This document shows, one piece after another, positions 55,257 to 64,000 of a DNA stretch of 64,000 bases. The stretch comes from an uncultured Granulosicoccaceae bacterium (GTDB lineage Bacteria > Pseudomonadota > Gammaproteobacteria > Granulosicoccales > Granulosicoccaceae). The position numbers and the translations under genes are program-made. Location of the stretch: NCBI GenBank assembly GCA_938035125.1, contig CALHNS010000014.1:1-64000 (forward strand). Reading direction: 5' to 3'. The stretch's first letter is position 1, and each line of letters begins with the position of its first letter. The notes beneath the pieces are model-generated. The model was not told the origin of the DNA and ran no database searches. It worked only from the letters and a program-made list of their open reading frames with translations.

Positions 55257-55871
55257 ATGAATCAAGCCTACTTTTCCGCCAGTTTCGTCCAAAGTGCTGA
55301 TGCGCTGCCTCGTTGTCCTGCTGCGTCACGAGAAGTGGCCTTTGCTGGGCGCTCGAATGCCGGCAAATCCAGTGCGATCAACACCATCACTCGGCAGAAG
55401 AAATTGGCTCGAACCAGTAAAACACCGGGCCGAACACAGTTATTGAATTACTTTGCGGTGGGCGATGATCAGCACTTTTTGGTTGATTTGCCAGGTTATG
55501 GCTTTGCTGAGGTGTCAAAATCGAAGAAAAAGGCATGGCAGGCTGCCATGCAGCGTTATCTCACACAGCGCGATCCACTGGTAGGCGTGGTTCTCGTGAT
55601 GGATATTCGCCACCCACTGACCGATTCGGATTGGCAAATGATCGAGCTACAGCAACAAGGCGATACTGAATTGCACGTGTTGCTAACAAAAGGCGATAAA
55701 TTGGCGCGTGGGCCCAGAATTCAAACGGTTCGAAAGGTTCAGAACACCTTAGCTGAAGCAGGCGTTGAAGCCACCATTCAAGATTTCTCATCGCTGAAAT
55801 CTGAAGGAGTTTCGGATGCGCACGGCGTGTTAGACGCTTGGTTGTTTGGGTCCTCGTTAGATATCGAGTAA
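55257..55871 (+). CDS. engB: Ribosome-biogenesis GTPase EngB (YihA)
   Basis: 204 aa TrmE-Era-EngA-YihA-type GTPase needed for 50S assembly. G1 GRSNAGKSS, G2 region TSKTPGRTQ, G3 DLPGYGFAE, G4 TKGDKL (variant of TKxD), and SSLKSEG near the end are visible. ATG 55257 is canonical for the family. Confidence 0.96.
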   Translation: MNQAYFSASFVQSADALPRCPAASREVAFAGRSNAGKSSAINTITRQKKLARTSKTPGRTQLLNYFAVGDDQHFLVDLPGYGFAEVSKSKKKAWQAAMQRYLTQRDPLVGVVLVMDIRHPLTDSDWQMIELQQQGDTELHVLLTKGDKLARGPRIQTVRKVQNTLAEAGVEATIQDFSSLKSEGVSDAHGVLDAWLFGSSLDIE

Positions 55872-55912
55872 CAAACAGCACCTATGATCGCTGTTCAATG
55901 ATGTGCTTGCCG

Positions 55913-57409
55913 TCACTCGTCAAATAGATCGGCGTTCGGGCTGGGTGTTTTTTTACTTTCGGCCAATTCTTCAAACTTTGCCGCCATCGTAGGATTAGTG
56001 CGAGTCAGTTTTTTCACAGTAACTTTCTGCGCTTTTTCGTTGGCCAGCCGTAAATTTTTGTCGGTGCCCAGTAACGCTTCCTTGGTTTTCTGCAAGTGAT
56101 CGATGGATTTATCGATTTCATTAATAGCTGTTTGGAACCTTCTAGAGGCTAGGTCGTAATTCTTGGCAAATTGTGTTTTAAAAACATCCAGATCGTTTTC
56201 AAAATTTGTGATGTCTAAATTCTGTGCTTTAACGATGGCAAGTTCATTCTTATATTCAAGAGATTTCATGCTGGCATTACGCAGTAACGTAATCATGGGT
56301 AAAAAGAATTGTGGACGCACAACGTACATTTTTGGAAACCGATGAAACACATCCACGATGCCTGAGTTATACAGTTCGCTTTCTGGTTCAAGCAGCGATA
56401 CCAGCACGGCGTATTCACAGCCTTTAGCCGTGCGGTCTTTGTCCAATTCTTTTAGAAAGTCCTCATTTTTCTTTTTAGTGGCGGTTGTGTCCACTTCGTT
56501 TTTCATTTCAAACATGATGGAAATGATTTCTGTGCCATTTTCATCGGTATCTCGAAAAACGTAATCGCCCTTACTGCCTGCCTTAACTTCATTATCTTTC
56601 TCAAAATAAGCTCTAGGAAAAGCGGTTGAACGAATGCGATTGAATTCAGTTTCGCAATGCTGTTCTAATGTTTCTCCCACCATTTTCGTTGACATACGAG
56701 CTTTCATGTCTCGGAGTCGTTCAATGGCCTCATCTCGATCTTTAATTTGAGTTTCGTATTTATCTTTTAATGATTTTTCTGATAGTTCTTTTTCAAGTTC
56801 GGCTTGCTTGAACTTATTTTTCAGTTCATCACGTTCTTTTTCAACCGACCCTACGGCATTGATTAATGCAATTTTTTGTTCAGCTTCACTGGTGTGAAGT
56901 TTTGTCATTAAGTCTTTAAGCTCAATGTCTTTAGAGGCTGCCGTTTCTTGAAGGTCTTTAGCTCGCTTTGCTTCGGCAAGTTCTAGGGCAGCCTGTTTGT
57001 CGCGTTTGATTTGTTCAAGATCAGCTGCAAGAGAATCCCTTTCTTTCTCTATCTCACTCATGGCATCTTTAACCGCAAGCGATTTTGCCACCTCGCTTTT
57101 ATCGATTTGAGCTTTCAGTTGCTGAATTAACGCATCTTTTTCAGCCGCTAACGCCGCTTGCGTTTTTTCCATCTCAGCTTTTAGCGATTGAATTTCAGAA
57201 TCTTTGGATGCAGTAGCTTTTAGAAGATCACTATTGGCTTTGTTTATAGTGAGCTCAACTGCATTTGCTTTGTCTTTGTCGGCAAGCTCTAATCGTTCGC
57301 GCAGCTGGTTTTCAAATTCCTCATCGCGAACTTGCTTTTTAATATCTGCGTAACCGGATTCATCGATTTTGAAGGCTTTACGACAATTCGGGCAGATGAC
57401 CTCATTCAT
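55913..57409 (-). CDS. DUF2130 coiled-coil protein
   Basis: 498 aa. N-terminal zinc-ribbon-like CPNCRKAF, followed by a long coiled coil (about residues 30-240, Glu/Lys/Ala heptads) and the conserved DUF2130 C-terminal domain ([31 protein letters not shown], then [17 protein letters not shown]). The F-E-x-K pattern is PD-(D/E)XK-like. Function unknown; role in nucleic-acid binding or defence is speculation. Confidence 0.9.
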   Translation of the reverse strand: MNEVICPNCRKAFKIDESGYADIKKQVRDEEFENQLRERLELADKDKANAVELTINKANSDLLKATASKDSEIQSLKAEMEKTQAALAAEKDALIQQLKAQIDKSEVAKSLAVKDAMSEIEKERDSLAADLEQIKRDKQAALELAEAKRAKDLQETAASKDIELKDLMTKLHTSEAEQKIALINAVGSVEKERDELKNKFKQAELEKELSEKSLKDKYETQIKDRDEAIERLRDMKARMSTKMVGETLEQHCETEFNRIRSTAFPRAYFEKDNEVKAGSKGDYVFRDTDENGTEIISIMFEMKNEVDTTATKKKNEDFLKELDKDRTAKGCEYAVLVSLLEPESELYNSGIVDVFHRFPKMYVVRPQFFLPMITLLRNASMKSLEYKNELAIVKAQNLDITNFENDLDVFKTQFAKNYDLASRRFQTAINEIDKSIDHLQKTKEALLGTDKNLRLANEKAQKVTVKKLTRTNPTMAAKFEELAESKKTPSPNADLFDE

Positions 57410-57494
57410 TTTTCATAACTCACAGACCAGGAAATCGAATCTTATTCGTTTCCTAACTTGCGAACAATGAGTAATCGCGGTTAATGCCTATGAG

Positions 57495-57530
57495 CGGCCA
57501 CTGTGCATTGTTTTCAATACGCAGTGGCCG
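57495..57530 (-). terminator. Long hairpin downstream of pilU
   Basis: 16-bp arms cggccactgtgcattg / caatacgcagtggccg with two mismatches (G-U compatible), 4-nt loop. No T run follows on the - strand. It separates pilU from the DUF2130 gene. Confidence 0.55.
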
Positions 57531-57553
57531 TTGAATTGATGCCCGTTGAAGGG

Positions 57554-58990
57554 TTAGCCGATTCGGCCCATTCCCATATTGCCCATGTCACCGTCATCCT
57601 CGCCTTCGCCTGGTTCTGGTTCTTCTGGCTCTGGATCAGGTTCCAATTCTAAGGACAGGCCACCCATAGATGCTGCGGGTTCTTCTGGCGCTGCGGGTTC
57701 TGCTGGGGGCGTTTTTTCCGCTTGCGCCGTCATGGCTGCATGAATGGCTTCAAGGCTATTGTCGCCATCTGGGTTGGTTGCTAGGGCTTCTTTCTGAGCG
57801 GCCCTTGCAGCTTTCAGTGCTTCCAATTTTTGCTGCGCAGAGGATGCAGCGGTTTTTGCTTTTGCTGCTGCTGCATCACTTGGCATCTGGCCTTTTTCAA
57901 GCGGATTGTCTTCCTCGGCTTCTGGGTCGCTCTTGCCACTGAGTTTGAAGCGTAGGCGTAAGTTATTAGCAGAATCTGCGTTTCGAAGCGCTTCTGCTTG
58001 CGTGATTTTACCTTCCATTGCCAGTTCAAACAAATGGCCGTCGAACGTCTTCATGCCTAAGTTGCCAGATTTTTCCATGGCTTCTTTTATTTCGTTCAAC
58101 TGACCCTTCATGATGATTTGTTTCACCGTGTGAGAGCCCAACAAAATTTCAATGGCTGCGCAACGCTTTCCATCGACAGTCGGTATTAATCGTTGTGAAA
58201 CGATTGCGCGAATGTTGTTACCTAAATCTTGCAGCAATTGTTTTCTTCGTTCGTCAGGAAAGAAGTTAATGATTCTATCAATGGCTTGATTGGCATTGTT
58301 TGCGTGCAAGGTGGAAATCGCTAAATGTCCAGTTTCTGCAAACGCTACTGCATGTTCCATGGTTTCTTGATCACGTATTTCACCAATTAAAATTACATCA
58401 GGGGCTTGGCGTAACGTGTTTTTAAGCGCTTTGTGATAGCTCAATGTATCTACGCCCACTTCACGCTGATTGATGATGCATTTTTTATGAGAGTGAACGT
58501 ATTCCACCGGATCTTCAATGGTAATAATGTGCCCGCCCTTACAAGAATTTCTATGATCAATGAGCGCAGCTAACGAGGTTGATTTACCAGAGCCTGTTCC
58601 ACCAACAAACAGAACCAATCCGTTCTTGGCTTCAATCACATCTTTTAATATCTCAGGTAATCCTAAATCGTCGAATTGAGGAATATCCGTTTGAATGTTA
58701 CGGGCAACAATCGATACTTCATTGCGTTGTTGAAAAATATTGATTCTGAAACGACCAATACCCTCTCTGGAAATTGCCAGGTTCATTTCCAGCTCTTCTT
58801 CGAATTCCTTTCGTTGGTCATCAGTCATGATGCTGTTGGCTATTTCCAGCACATCACCCTTTTTCAAAGGCTCGTCTGATAAAGGCGTTAAAGCACCTGA
58901 GAATTTCGCACTTGGTGGGGCCCCTGTCGATAAATATAGGTCAGAACCATCTTCATCGGCAAGGCGCTTGAGGTAGTCGAAAAAGCTCAT
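57554..58990 (-). CDS. pilU: PilU-type twitching ATPase with acidic C-terminal tail
   Basis: Retraction ATPase of type IV pili (PilT/PilU family). Walker A GGTGSGKST, Asp box IITIEDPVEYVH, Walker B LIGEIRD, His box GHLAISTLHANN. The FRINIFQQRNEVSIVAR and GLPEILKDV motifs and the FELAMEGKITQAEAL C-terminus favour PilU. Core ~370 aa; the last ~110 residues are an unusual low-complexity tail (Ala/Lys, then Pro/Glu-rich, then Gly/Asp/Met). pilY1 lies upstream on the same strand. Confidence 0.93.
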   Translation of the reverse strand: MSFFDYLKRLADEDGSDLYLSTGAPPSAKFSGALTPLSDEPLKKGDVLEIANSIMTDDQRKEFEEELEMNLAISREGIGRFRINIFQQRNEVSIVARNIQTDIPQFDDLGLPEILKDVIEAKNGLVLFVGGTGSGKSTSLAALIDHRNSCKGGHIITIEDPVEYVHSHKKCIINQREVGVDTLSYHKALKNTLRQAPDVILIGEIRDQETMEHAVAFAETGHLAISTLHANNANQAIDRIINFFPDERRKQLLQDLGNNIRAIVSQRLIPTVDGKRCAAIEILLGSHTVKQIIMKGQLNEIKEAMEKSGNLGMKTFDGHLFELAMEGKITQAEALRNADSANNLRLRFKLSGKSDPEAEEDNPLEKGQMPSDAAAAKAKTAASSAQQKLEALKAARAAQKEALATNPDGDNSLEAIHAAMTAQAEKTPPAEPAAPEEPAASMGGLSLELEPDPEPEEPEPGEGEDDGDMGNMGMGRIG

Positions 58991-59127
58991 GTTATCCGTT
59001 TTTAAAAGTCTTTGGAATACGTCTGATATCGTCTTAAATCGGAATTAATTGATGCATTAACTGTGAAATTGCAAGCTGATTCAGAAGATTGAGTTTTTTC
59101 AGCTTATCAGCGCAGAATCTGTTGAAC

Positions 59128-59162
59128 AAAAATGGGGCCGCTCAGGTATTGAGCTGGCCCCA
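59128..59162 (-). terminator. Rho-independent terminator of pilY1
   Basis: Hairpin tggggcc-gctca (59133-) / tgagct-ggcccca (to 59162) with a one-base bulge; on the - strand it is followed by TTTTT (59128-59132). Sits 34 nt past the pilY1 stop. Confidence 0.85.
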
Positions 59163-59196
59163 CAATGATGTAAGCGGACTTAATGGTGATTCGTGC

Positions 59197-62100
59197 TTAA
59201 CGCGCGTACCAATAAATGCGTCTTGATACACGATCAAATTTAGTCACGATTTCATTATCAACAAGAACCAGCACATCGTCGCTGGTCGGTGTGAACACCA
59301 CAACTGGCTGCGATAATATGCCATCGCCATTGACCGTAGAAAATCGATCTTCAGGTGTAAGGGCTGTGGTGCTGGCTGTACCTAATCCGCTGGTGTTAGG
59401 CAATGGCTGTGCTGTGGCCAGATCCATTCCATAGAAACGATTGGTTGATGTGAAACCGCAAGGATCCAGAAGAGTTGCAGCATCAAGGTCAAAAGTGGTG
59501 GCAAGGATTCTTCCTTCGAAAGTAACCAGCTGTGAAAGTGATTTTTCGTGAAGGCCCAGTTCAATAAACCAACCGTTCTTTCTATTCAATAACTCTCGTG
59601 CGATATCAGCAACTCTTTTATTGTCAGAGCCGATGTCATTGGATGTTGCATTAAATAAATCACGCGTATAAGTTCTGGTGAAGTTAGCAGGCAATGGCTC
59701 ATTAACATGACGATCTCGAATCATGTAAATTCGATCTTGCGAATTTGTCCGTAATGGATTAGTTCGATTACCCGAACCGATGGACACCGATAGGAAGTCA
59801 CCGTATACCGATGAATTCAGTGCAACACTGGGTGGGTAGAAAAATGTGGTGTGTGGTTGATCGCTAAAATCTGCGATTACCGTGGCTTCGGCACCGTTAC
59901 GGATATCATCAAAATCTACGCGCCAAATTTGACCGCCCAGGTCACCCACATAAATTCGATCGGTTAGTGAATCACCGTCTGTATCCACAACGGTTAAATC
60001 GGATGGTATGGCGTATTTCATGTCTCTTTCGGTGGTACCGTCGATGCGTAATACCAGTTCCCCGTTACGATCAACGAAATATATGGCGTTGCCTCGAACG
60101 TTTTCCACTCGTGACGTACTGCCGTCTAACGCTTTTGCATCGTAGCCACCAGCGAACGCTATGACTTGGGTTTTAACACCGTCTCTCTTAACGTTTACTA
60201 ATGTAGGTCGTGACCATGTCTCACCTAAACGGCCGAATTGTCCTTGGCCGCCATCGATACGCCACATATATCGAGGCGATCTTGGGTTGGTCACATCAAC
60301 GGCGTAATAATGATTACCGCCTCGTCGCATGCCGAATATCAGCATCGCTTTATCGTTACCATCAACAATGCCGTTTTGGTTGGCGTCGTCGTGCCAACGT
60401 ACCAAGGCACCGTCTAGCCCGTAGGTGCGTTGAATTGAAGGCACGTTTTCGTAGTGCTTAGGTAAATTTTTAAGTAGCTCTTTCGGCATGAAAGCAAACA
60501 GCTCTTCACCGCCCTGAATAGATCCATTAGGTCTTGTTGGTTCAGATGAATCTATTGCGTGCAAAAAGCCTTGATTGGTCATTACGAACATCACTTGTTG
60601 ATTGCCGTAATCTATTTGCACCGGTTGTGAATGCAAAGGATCGCCCATGGGAGCATTTTGAACCCAATCTAATACGGCATTCCGGTTGTTGGTGCCGCCT
60701 AATAAACCAGCGCTAATTCGGTTGTTACTAGCAACCAAATCGTGTTGACCCGATGTGGTTAAATTAACCCCTGCTCTAGGGATGTTGTTGCCGCCCGTGT
60801 AGGTGTAAAGATTGCGTTTACCCGATTGCATCAATTCGGTTGCACCGCCACTGAGCACATCGTCGCCATCAGGTGAGGCAGACCAAAAACTTTGTGCACC
60901 GTCTTTCATCAAACGAACACCGTTCATCACACTAGTGGCTTCAGCGTTGTTGATATCAGTTAGCCCGTTTTCGCGTAAGAAATAACCCTTTAAGTTACCG
61001 CTCCAGCTGCCACCTTCAGAAGGTTCAAACAACGAGTAAAACAGCCGATCGTCGTGAGATAGATTGGCTCTGTCCACATCAACAGCCAAGGGTGCAAAGC
61101 CTTGGCTGGTGGTGGATAACTCCATAAGAATTTGATCTAGCGCGTTCGATAAAGATTCAGGCGTTGTGGCGTGAAAAGAGTCGCCGTCGCCCAATTCGGC
61201 TATTCTGTCAAGATATATTTGAGCCGCACCCGGTGCGTTAAACCCAACCGTGTAAGTTCTTACTGTGCTGTCATCGATGCCTGGAACTTGCGGGTTATTG
61301 GCAAGGTATTCAGCTATTTCAGGGCCGCACCGGCCTGAATTTCGTGATCTTACGGTTTCATCATCGTTACCGTTGCCAAAAATCTCTGTTAAATCATCGC
61401 ATCCGTTTTGGCCCTTACCTATTAATTGTGCGGTATTCGCCTGATTTCTTTGAATGGTAGGAGTGCCGTCTGTTACTAAAATTATGGCGTTTACCTGGCA
61501 TTCTGCGTTGATGGGAGAATTATAAGTTGCCCCCGTCCATCTTTCCTGCGTGCTGTATCGGCATTGGCGACTTTGTCTGTTGGTGCGACCACCATCAAAT
61601 GTAACTGTACCTCTAGGTGCAATTCGGCAACCGGTTACCGGCAGGTTTGCACAATGATTAACTTCGTTCGGTACCGTGCCATTAATCGTGTAATCAAAGC
61701 ACGTTGAATAGAAAGAGCCATCACCGCCTGTTGCGCTATAGGCATCAACAGGTGAGTAACTTGCTGGTATGGCTGCATCGTGGTATCCGTTTATGATTTG
61801 CCCGGTCGCTGGATTGAACCTATCCGGCCTGTGGGATTCGGCGTGCTTTGTGTCAGAGCCGTTATGAAATACGCTAGCGCCTCCAAAGTATGCGGCAGCT
61901 TCTGTCAATGCATCAACGGTTGCGGTGGCGCCTAAAACCTGTCTTGAATCCAACTGGCGCGACATTATCTCAGCGGTGGTAATTCCTTCAGGGATGCTAG
62001 GATCGTAATCATTCGCATCGGCTGTTAGGTCGCTGATGGGCCACTGAACACCAGAGGGCGTAGTGCTGTACAAGCTACCAAATCCGATGTTAACTGAGCC

Positions 62101-62373
62101 TGCGTTATTCTTTAGCACCTGCCGCACAGCGCTTTTTAATATCGTAGCCCTTGACTGCTCGCCAGGCTGATCAGGATATGCTCCGTCGATGGCAAAATTC
62201 ATACTGCCTGAGTAATCAAGCACGAAGAGAAGATTGGGTGGCGCACTGTTGCGAATGTCACCACGATAAATTTCAGTATCGTCGGCCAATGCAGTGGTAG
62301 AGACCAATACTGCTGCAATTCCAGTCTGTACAGCTGACTTTGCCCATTGTTTCAGCAATAGTGGGGATCGCAT
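59197..62373 (-). CDS. pilY1: PilY1-like type IV pilus tip adhesin
   Basis: 1058 aa. Signal peptide at the N-terminus (SAVQTGIAAVLVSTTALA). N-terminal von Willebrand A domain with MIDAS motif (VLDYSGSM, VTDGTP) and a C-terminal PilY1 beta-propeller containing a Ca site (DANQNGIVDGND) and GDLGGQIWRVDFDD. ATG 62373 with an aaggat site is used; the longer frame from 62514 would add 47 non-signal residues. Family role: pilus biogenesis and surface sensing. No minor pilins are adjacent. Confidence 0.93.
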   Translation of the reverse strand: MRSPLLLKQWAKSAVQTGIAAVLVSTTALADDTEIYRGDIRNSAPPNLLFVLDYSGSMNFAIDGAYPDQPGEQSRATILKSAVRQVLKNNAGSVNIGFGSLYSTTPSGVQWPISDLTADANDYDPSIPEGITTAEIMSRQLDSRQVLGATATVDALTEAAAYFGGASVFHNGSDTKHAESHRPDRFNPATGQIINGYHDAAIPASYSPVDAYSATGGDGSFYSTCFDYTINGTVPNEVNHCANLPVTGCRIAPRGTVTFDGGRTNRQSRQCRYSTQERWTGATYNSPINAECQVNAIILVTDGTPTIQRNQANTAQLIGKGQNGCDDLTEIFGNGNDDETVRSRNSGRCGPEIAEYLANNPQVPGIDDSTVRTYTVGFNAPGAAQIYLDRIAELGDGDSFHATTPESLSNALDQILMELSTTSQGFAPLAVDVDRANLSHDDRLFYSLFEPSEGGSWSGNLKGYFLRENGLTDINNAEATSVMNGVRLMKDGAQSFWSASPDGDDVLSGGATELMQSGKRNLYTYTGGNNIPRAGVNLTTSGQHDLVASNNRISAGLLGGTNNRNAVLDWVQNAPMGDPLHSQPVQIDYGNQQVMFVMTNQGFLHAIDSSEPTRPNGSIQGGEELFAFMPKELLKNLPKHYENVPSIQRTYGLDGALVRWHDDANQNGIVDGNDKAMLIFGMRRGGNHYYAVDVTNPRSPRYMWRIDGGQGQFGRLGETWSRPTLVNVKRDGVKTQVIAFAGGYDAKALDGSTSRVENVRGNAIYFVDRNGELVLRIDGTTERDMKYAIPSDLTVVDTDGDSLTDRIYVGDLGGQIWRVDFDDIRNGAEATVIADFSDQPHTTFFYPPSVALNSSVYGDFLSVSIGSGNRTNPLRTNSQDRIYMIRDRHVNEPLPANFTRTYTRDLFNATSNDIGSDNKRVADIARELLNRKNGWFIELGLHEKSLSQLVTFEGRILATTFDLDAATLLDPCGFTSTNRFYGMDLATAQPLPNTSGLGTASTTALTPEDRFSTVNGDGILSQPVVVFTPTSDDVLVLVDNEIVTKFDRVSRRIYWYAR

Positions 62374-62542
62374 GAATTTATCCTTGTTATAAAGTGTACG
62401 CAGGCTCACGATTTCAACCGAGTCGAAAAAGAAGCCAAACCTCATCAAGTAGGTTGTCGACACCACCTTCCAGCACTTGAATACTTCAGTAAAGAACTGC
62501 TGTGCACTACTCAAGGGCGCACGCGGTTATCATGTGAGCATC

Positions 62543-63943
62543 ATGATCACGACATTGCTTAGAAATTGGGTGAAATCGCTGGCCACGCCGGTTCCAGGCT
62601 ATTCGGTGGCTGTATTTCGGATTGCGATGGGCGCCTTGCTACTTTTCGAAAGCGTGAACTACGGTGTGTTTCATTGTCTGGATTGCATTTATCGCGACCC
62701 GCAGATGGTGTTCAAATACCAATATTTCGATTGGGTGGCCGTACCGCCTGGAAGAGGGCTGGAACTGTTGTTATTTGTTATGGGGGTGGCATCCGTTGGC
62801 GTTATGTTGGGCCTGTGGTACCGCTTTAGTGTTGTGCTTGCAACCGTGTGCTTTGCTTGGTTTTTTCTGCTCGATGCATCGTTGTACTTAAACCACTATT
62901 ACTTAACGCTGTTGTTCTTAGGCATTCTGTGCTTCATTCCCGCCAATCGAGTTTGGGCTTTAGATGCCAAAAAATTTACATCCTCGTCGCCGTATATAAG
63001 GAATTGGTCGCGTGTGTGGCTAATCGTACAACTTGAGATTGTGTTGATTTGGGCGGGTATCGTTAAGCTCAACCCCGATTGGCTGCAATTAGAACCTCTA
63101 CGTTTTTGGATGACGCGGCACAGTGGCAACACCAGTGAATTAACACAATGGTTAACTCAAGATGCAGGCATTGCATTGGCGGCATACGGTGTCATTGTGC
63201 TGCATATAGTGGGCGCGCCATTGTTGTTGTGGTCTAAAACCCGATTGCCCGTGTTTTTTCTCTATCTGTGCTTTCATTCCATGAATGCCATCGTATTTAA
63301 TATTGGCATTTTTCCTTTCATGACCATTGCTGCTACAACACTTTTGTTTGCACCCGATTGGCCATTGAAGTTATGGGCAAAATTGAAATCTTCTCCATCG
63401 GATGCACTGGTAACCCCTCCAGTACCCGATTACTTCAATAGTGGCGGTGGGTTTTACAATGCAAAAGGCGTGTTCATTGTCTCGTTTGTTTGCCTGTGGT
63501 TGTTGGTGCAAGCATTGTTACCCACAAGGCCCTTATGGTACGAGGGGCCAGTGGCTTGGAATGAAGCCGGGCATTACTTCAGTTGGCGCATGAAGCTTCG
63601 TGATAAGCGCGGAGAAGCCAGTTTCATGATTCGTAATGAAAAAGAGAACAGCTTGCGTGTGGTGTACCCAAAAGATTATTTAAACCGCCGCCAAACTCAT
63701 CGTGTAACGTGTCGGCCCGATCTCATTTGGCAATTTGCACACTTTGTTGAGGCAAGGGTTGTTGAGGCAAGTAATGGGCTATACACCAACGACGATATAT
63801 TGGTGTACGGCAACATCAAGTGTTCATTAAACACACGTCCTGCACAAAAATTTTTACAACGTGTCGACATTACCTCTTTAGATAGGAGTACGCCAAGAGG
63901 TGAATGGCTAACCGAACTAACAACTGAACTGCCGAAGCGTTAA
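62543..63943 (+). CDS. HTTM / vitamin-K-carboxylase-like membrane protein
   Basis: 466 aa with several TM segments in the first ~330 residues (YSVAVFRIAMGALLLFESVN; LYLNHYYLTLLFLGILCFIP; HSMNAIVFNIGIFPFMTIA) and a soluble C-terminal part. The H...N.....IGIFPF pattern is typical of the HTTM domain. ATG 62543 is preferred over the open frame from 62477, which has no family match. Function in bacteria unproven. Divergent from pilY1. Confidence 0.88.
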   Translation: MITTLLRNWVKSLATPVPGYSVAVFRIAMGALLLFESVNYGVFHCLDCIYRDPQMVFKYQYFDWVAVPPGRGLELLLFVMGVASVGVMLGLWYRFSVVLATVCFAWFFLLDASLYLNHYYLTLLFLGILCFIPANRVWALDAKKFTSSSPYIRNWSRVWLIVQLEIVLIWAGIVKLNPDWLQLEPLRFWMTRHSGNTSELTQWLTQDAGIALAAYGVIVLHIVGAPLLLWSKTRLPVFFLYLCFHSMNAIVFNIGIFPFMTIAATTLLFAPDWPLKLWAKLKSSPSDALVTPPVPDYFNSGGGFYNAKGVFIVSFVCLWLLVQALLPTRPLWYEGPVAWNEAGHYFSWRMKLRDKRGEASFMIRNEKENSLRVVYPKDYLNRRQTHRVTCRPDLIWQFAHFVEARVVEASNGLYTNDDILVYGNIKCSLNTRPAQKFLQRVDITSLDRSTPRGEWLTELTTELPKR

Positions 63944-63947
63944 TCCG

Positions 63948-64000
63948 GTGCTTGATTCCGTTTTCGTTATTACAGGCATTCTTATGCCAGCGGTGTTTAT
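63948..64000 (+). CDS. Possible start of next gene, cut by window
   Basis: A GTG 5 nt after the HTTM stop opens a frame reading VLDSVFVITGILMPAVF to the window end: hydrophobic, so possibly a signal peptide or membrane segment. No ribosome-binding site is evident. Tentative. Confidence 0.3.
   Translation, partial: MLDSVFVITGILMPAVF

Noticed and set aside
62374-62514. N-terminal extension of PilY1
   Set aside because: It would bury the signal peptide behind 47 residues and overlap the divergent gene; ATG 62373 has a good aaggat site.
1-64000. tRNA, rRNA, insertion sequence, prophage
   Set aside because: No cloverleaf-like segments with CCA-type ends, no transposase motifs and no phage structural genes seen by reading; a tRNAscan run could overturn this.

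Overview
The window reads as a chromosomal segment of a free-living gammaproteobacterium. The evidence is the gene order lysA-dapF-DUF484-xerC followed by hslV-hslU-DUF971-ubiE-ubiJ-ubiB, a divergent engB/cytochrome c4 pair, a pilU/PilY1 type IV pilus pair, and abundant TRAP and CUT1 ABC uptake systems. A marine heterotroph such as Granulosicoccus or a relative is my guess from this mix; nothing in the sequence proves the genus. Coding density is high. I see no rRNA, tRNA, insertion sequence, prophage or CRISPR array.

Layout. 1-3.8 kb: lysine/diaminopimelate synthesis (lysA, cut by the window edge, and dapF), a DUF484 protein and xerC, tightly overlapped on the + strand. 3.8-5.3 kb: a 496-residue unknown on the - strand. 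5.4-11.1 kb: the HslVU protease, a DUF971 protein, the ubiquinone genes ubiE, ubiJ and ubiB, and a 102-residue unknown. 11.1-16.4 kb: uvrD, then a three-gene light-repair operon (a photolyase-like FAD protein without the usual N-terminal domain, a DUF2256 mini-protein and a full-length photolyase/cryptochrome) whose members overlap by 4 nt. 16.4-22.5 kb: an EamA transporter, small unknowns, a Rieske oxygenase with a carnitine-oxygenase-like active site, a flavodoxin-like protein whose start codon overlaps that of a divergent signal-less BtuF-like protein, a lipoprotein and a DUF6502 protein. 22.6-26.9 kb: a complete TRAP transporter. 27.2-31.5 kb: a secreted unknown, a LOG-family protein and polA.

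31.7-43.4 kb is the most interesting block. It appears to encode a bacterial three-subunit aldehyde oxidoreductase (AorABC type, tungsten-dependent in the known cases). The FAD subunit (AorC-like) travels with a MoaD-like protein, an unknown Gly-tailed small protein and MoaA. The four-cluster ferredoxin (AorA-like) and the catalytic subunit (AorB-like) lie about 6.5 kb further on. Between them is a whole sugar-uptake and oxidation operon: ABC binding protein, two permeases, ATPase, a TIM-barrel isomerase and a Gfo/Idh/MocA dehydrogenase. All 12 genes are on the + strand and end at a strong terminator.

43.6-64 kb: a small unknown, an OmpA-like envelope protein, trpS, an asparaginase, pta, a choline-dehydrogenase-like GMC oxidoreductase divergent from an IclR regulator that overlaps a hisC-type aminotransferase, a probable outer-membrane barrel protein, a metallophosphoesterase, a secreted unknown, cytochrome c4 divergent from engB, a DUF2130 coiled-coil protein, pilU with a long acidic tail, pilY1, and a divergent HTTM membrane protein. 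Starts were moved inward from the longest open frame where the ribosome-binding site, family alignment or overlap demanded it; each case is noted.
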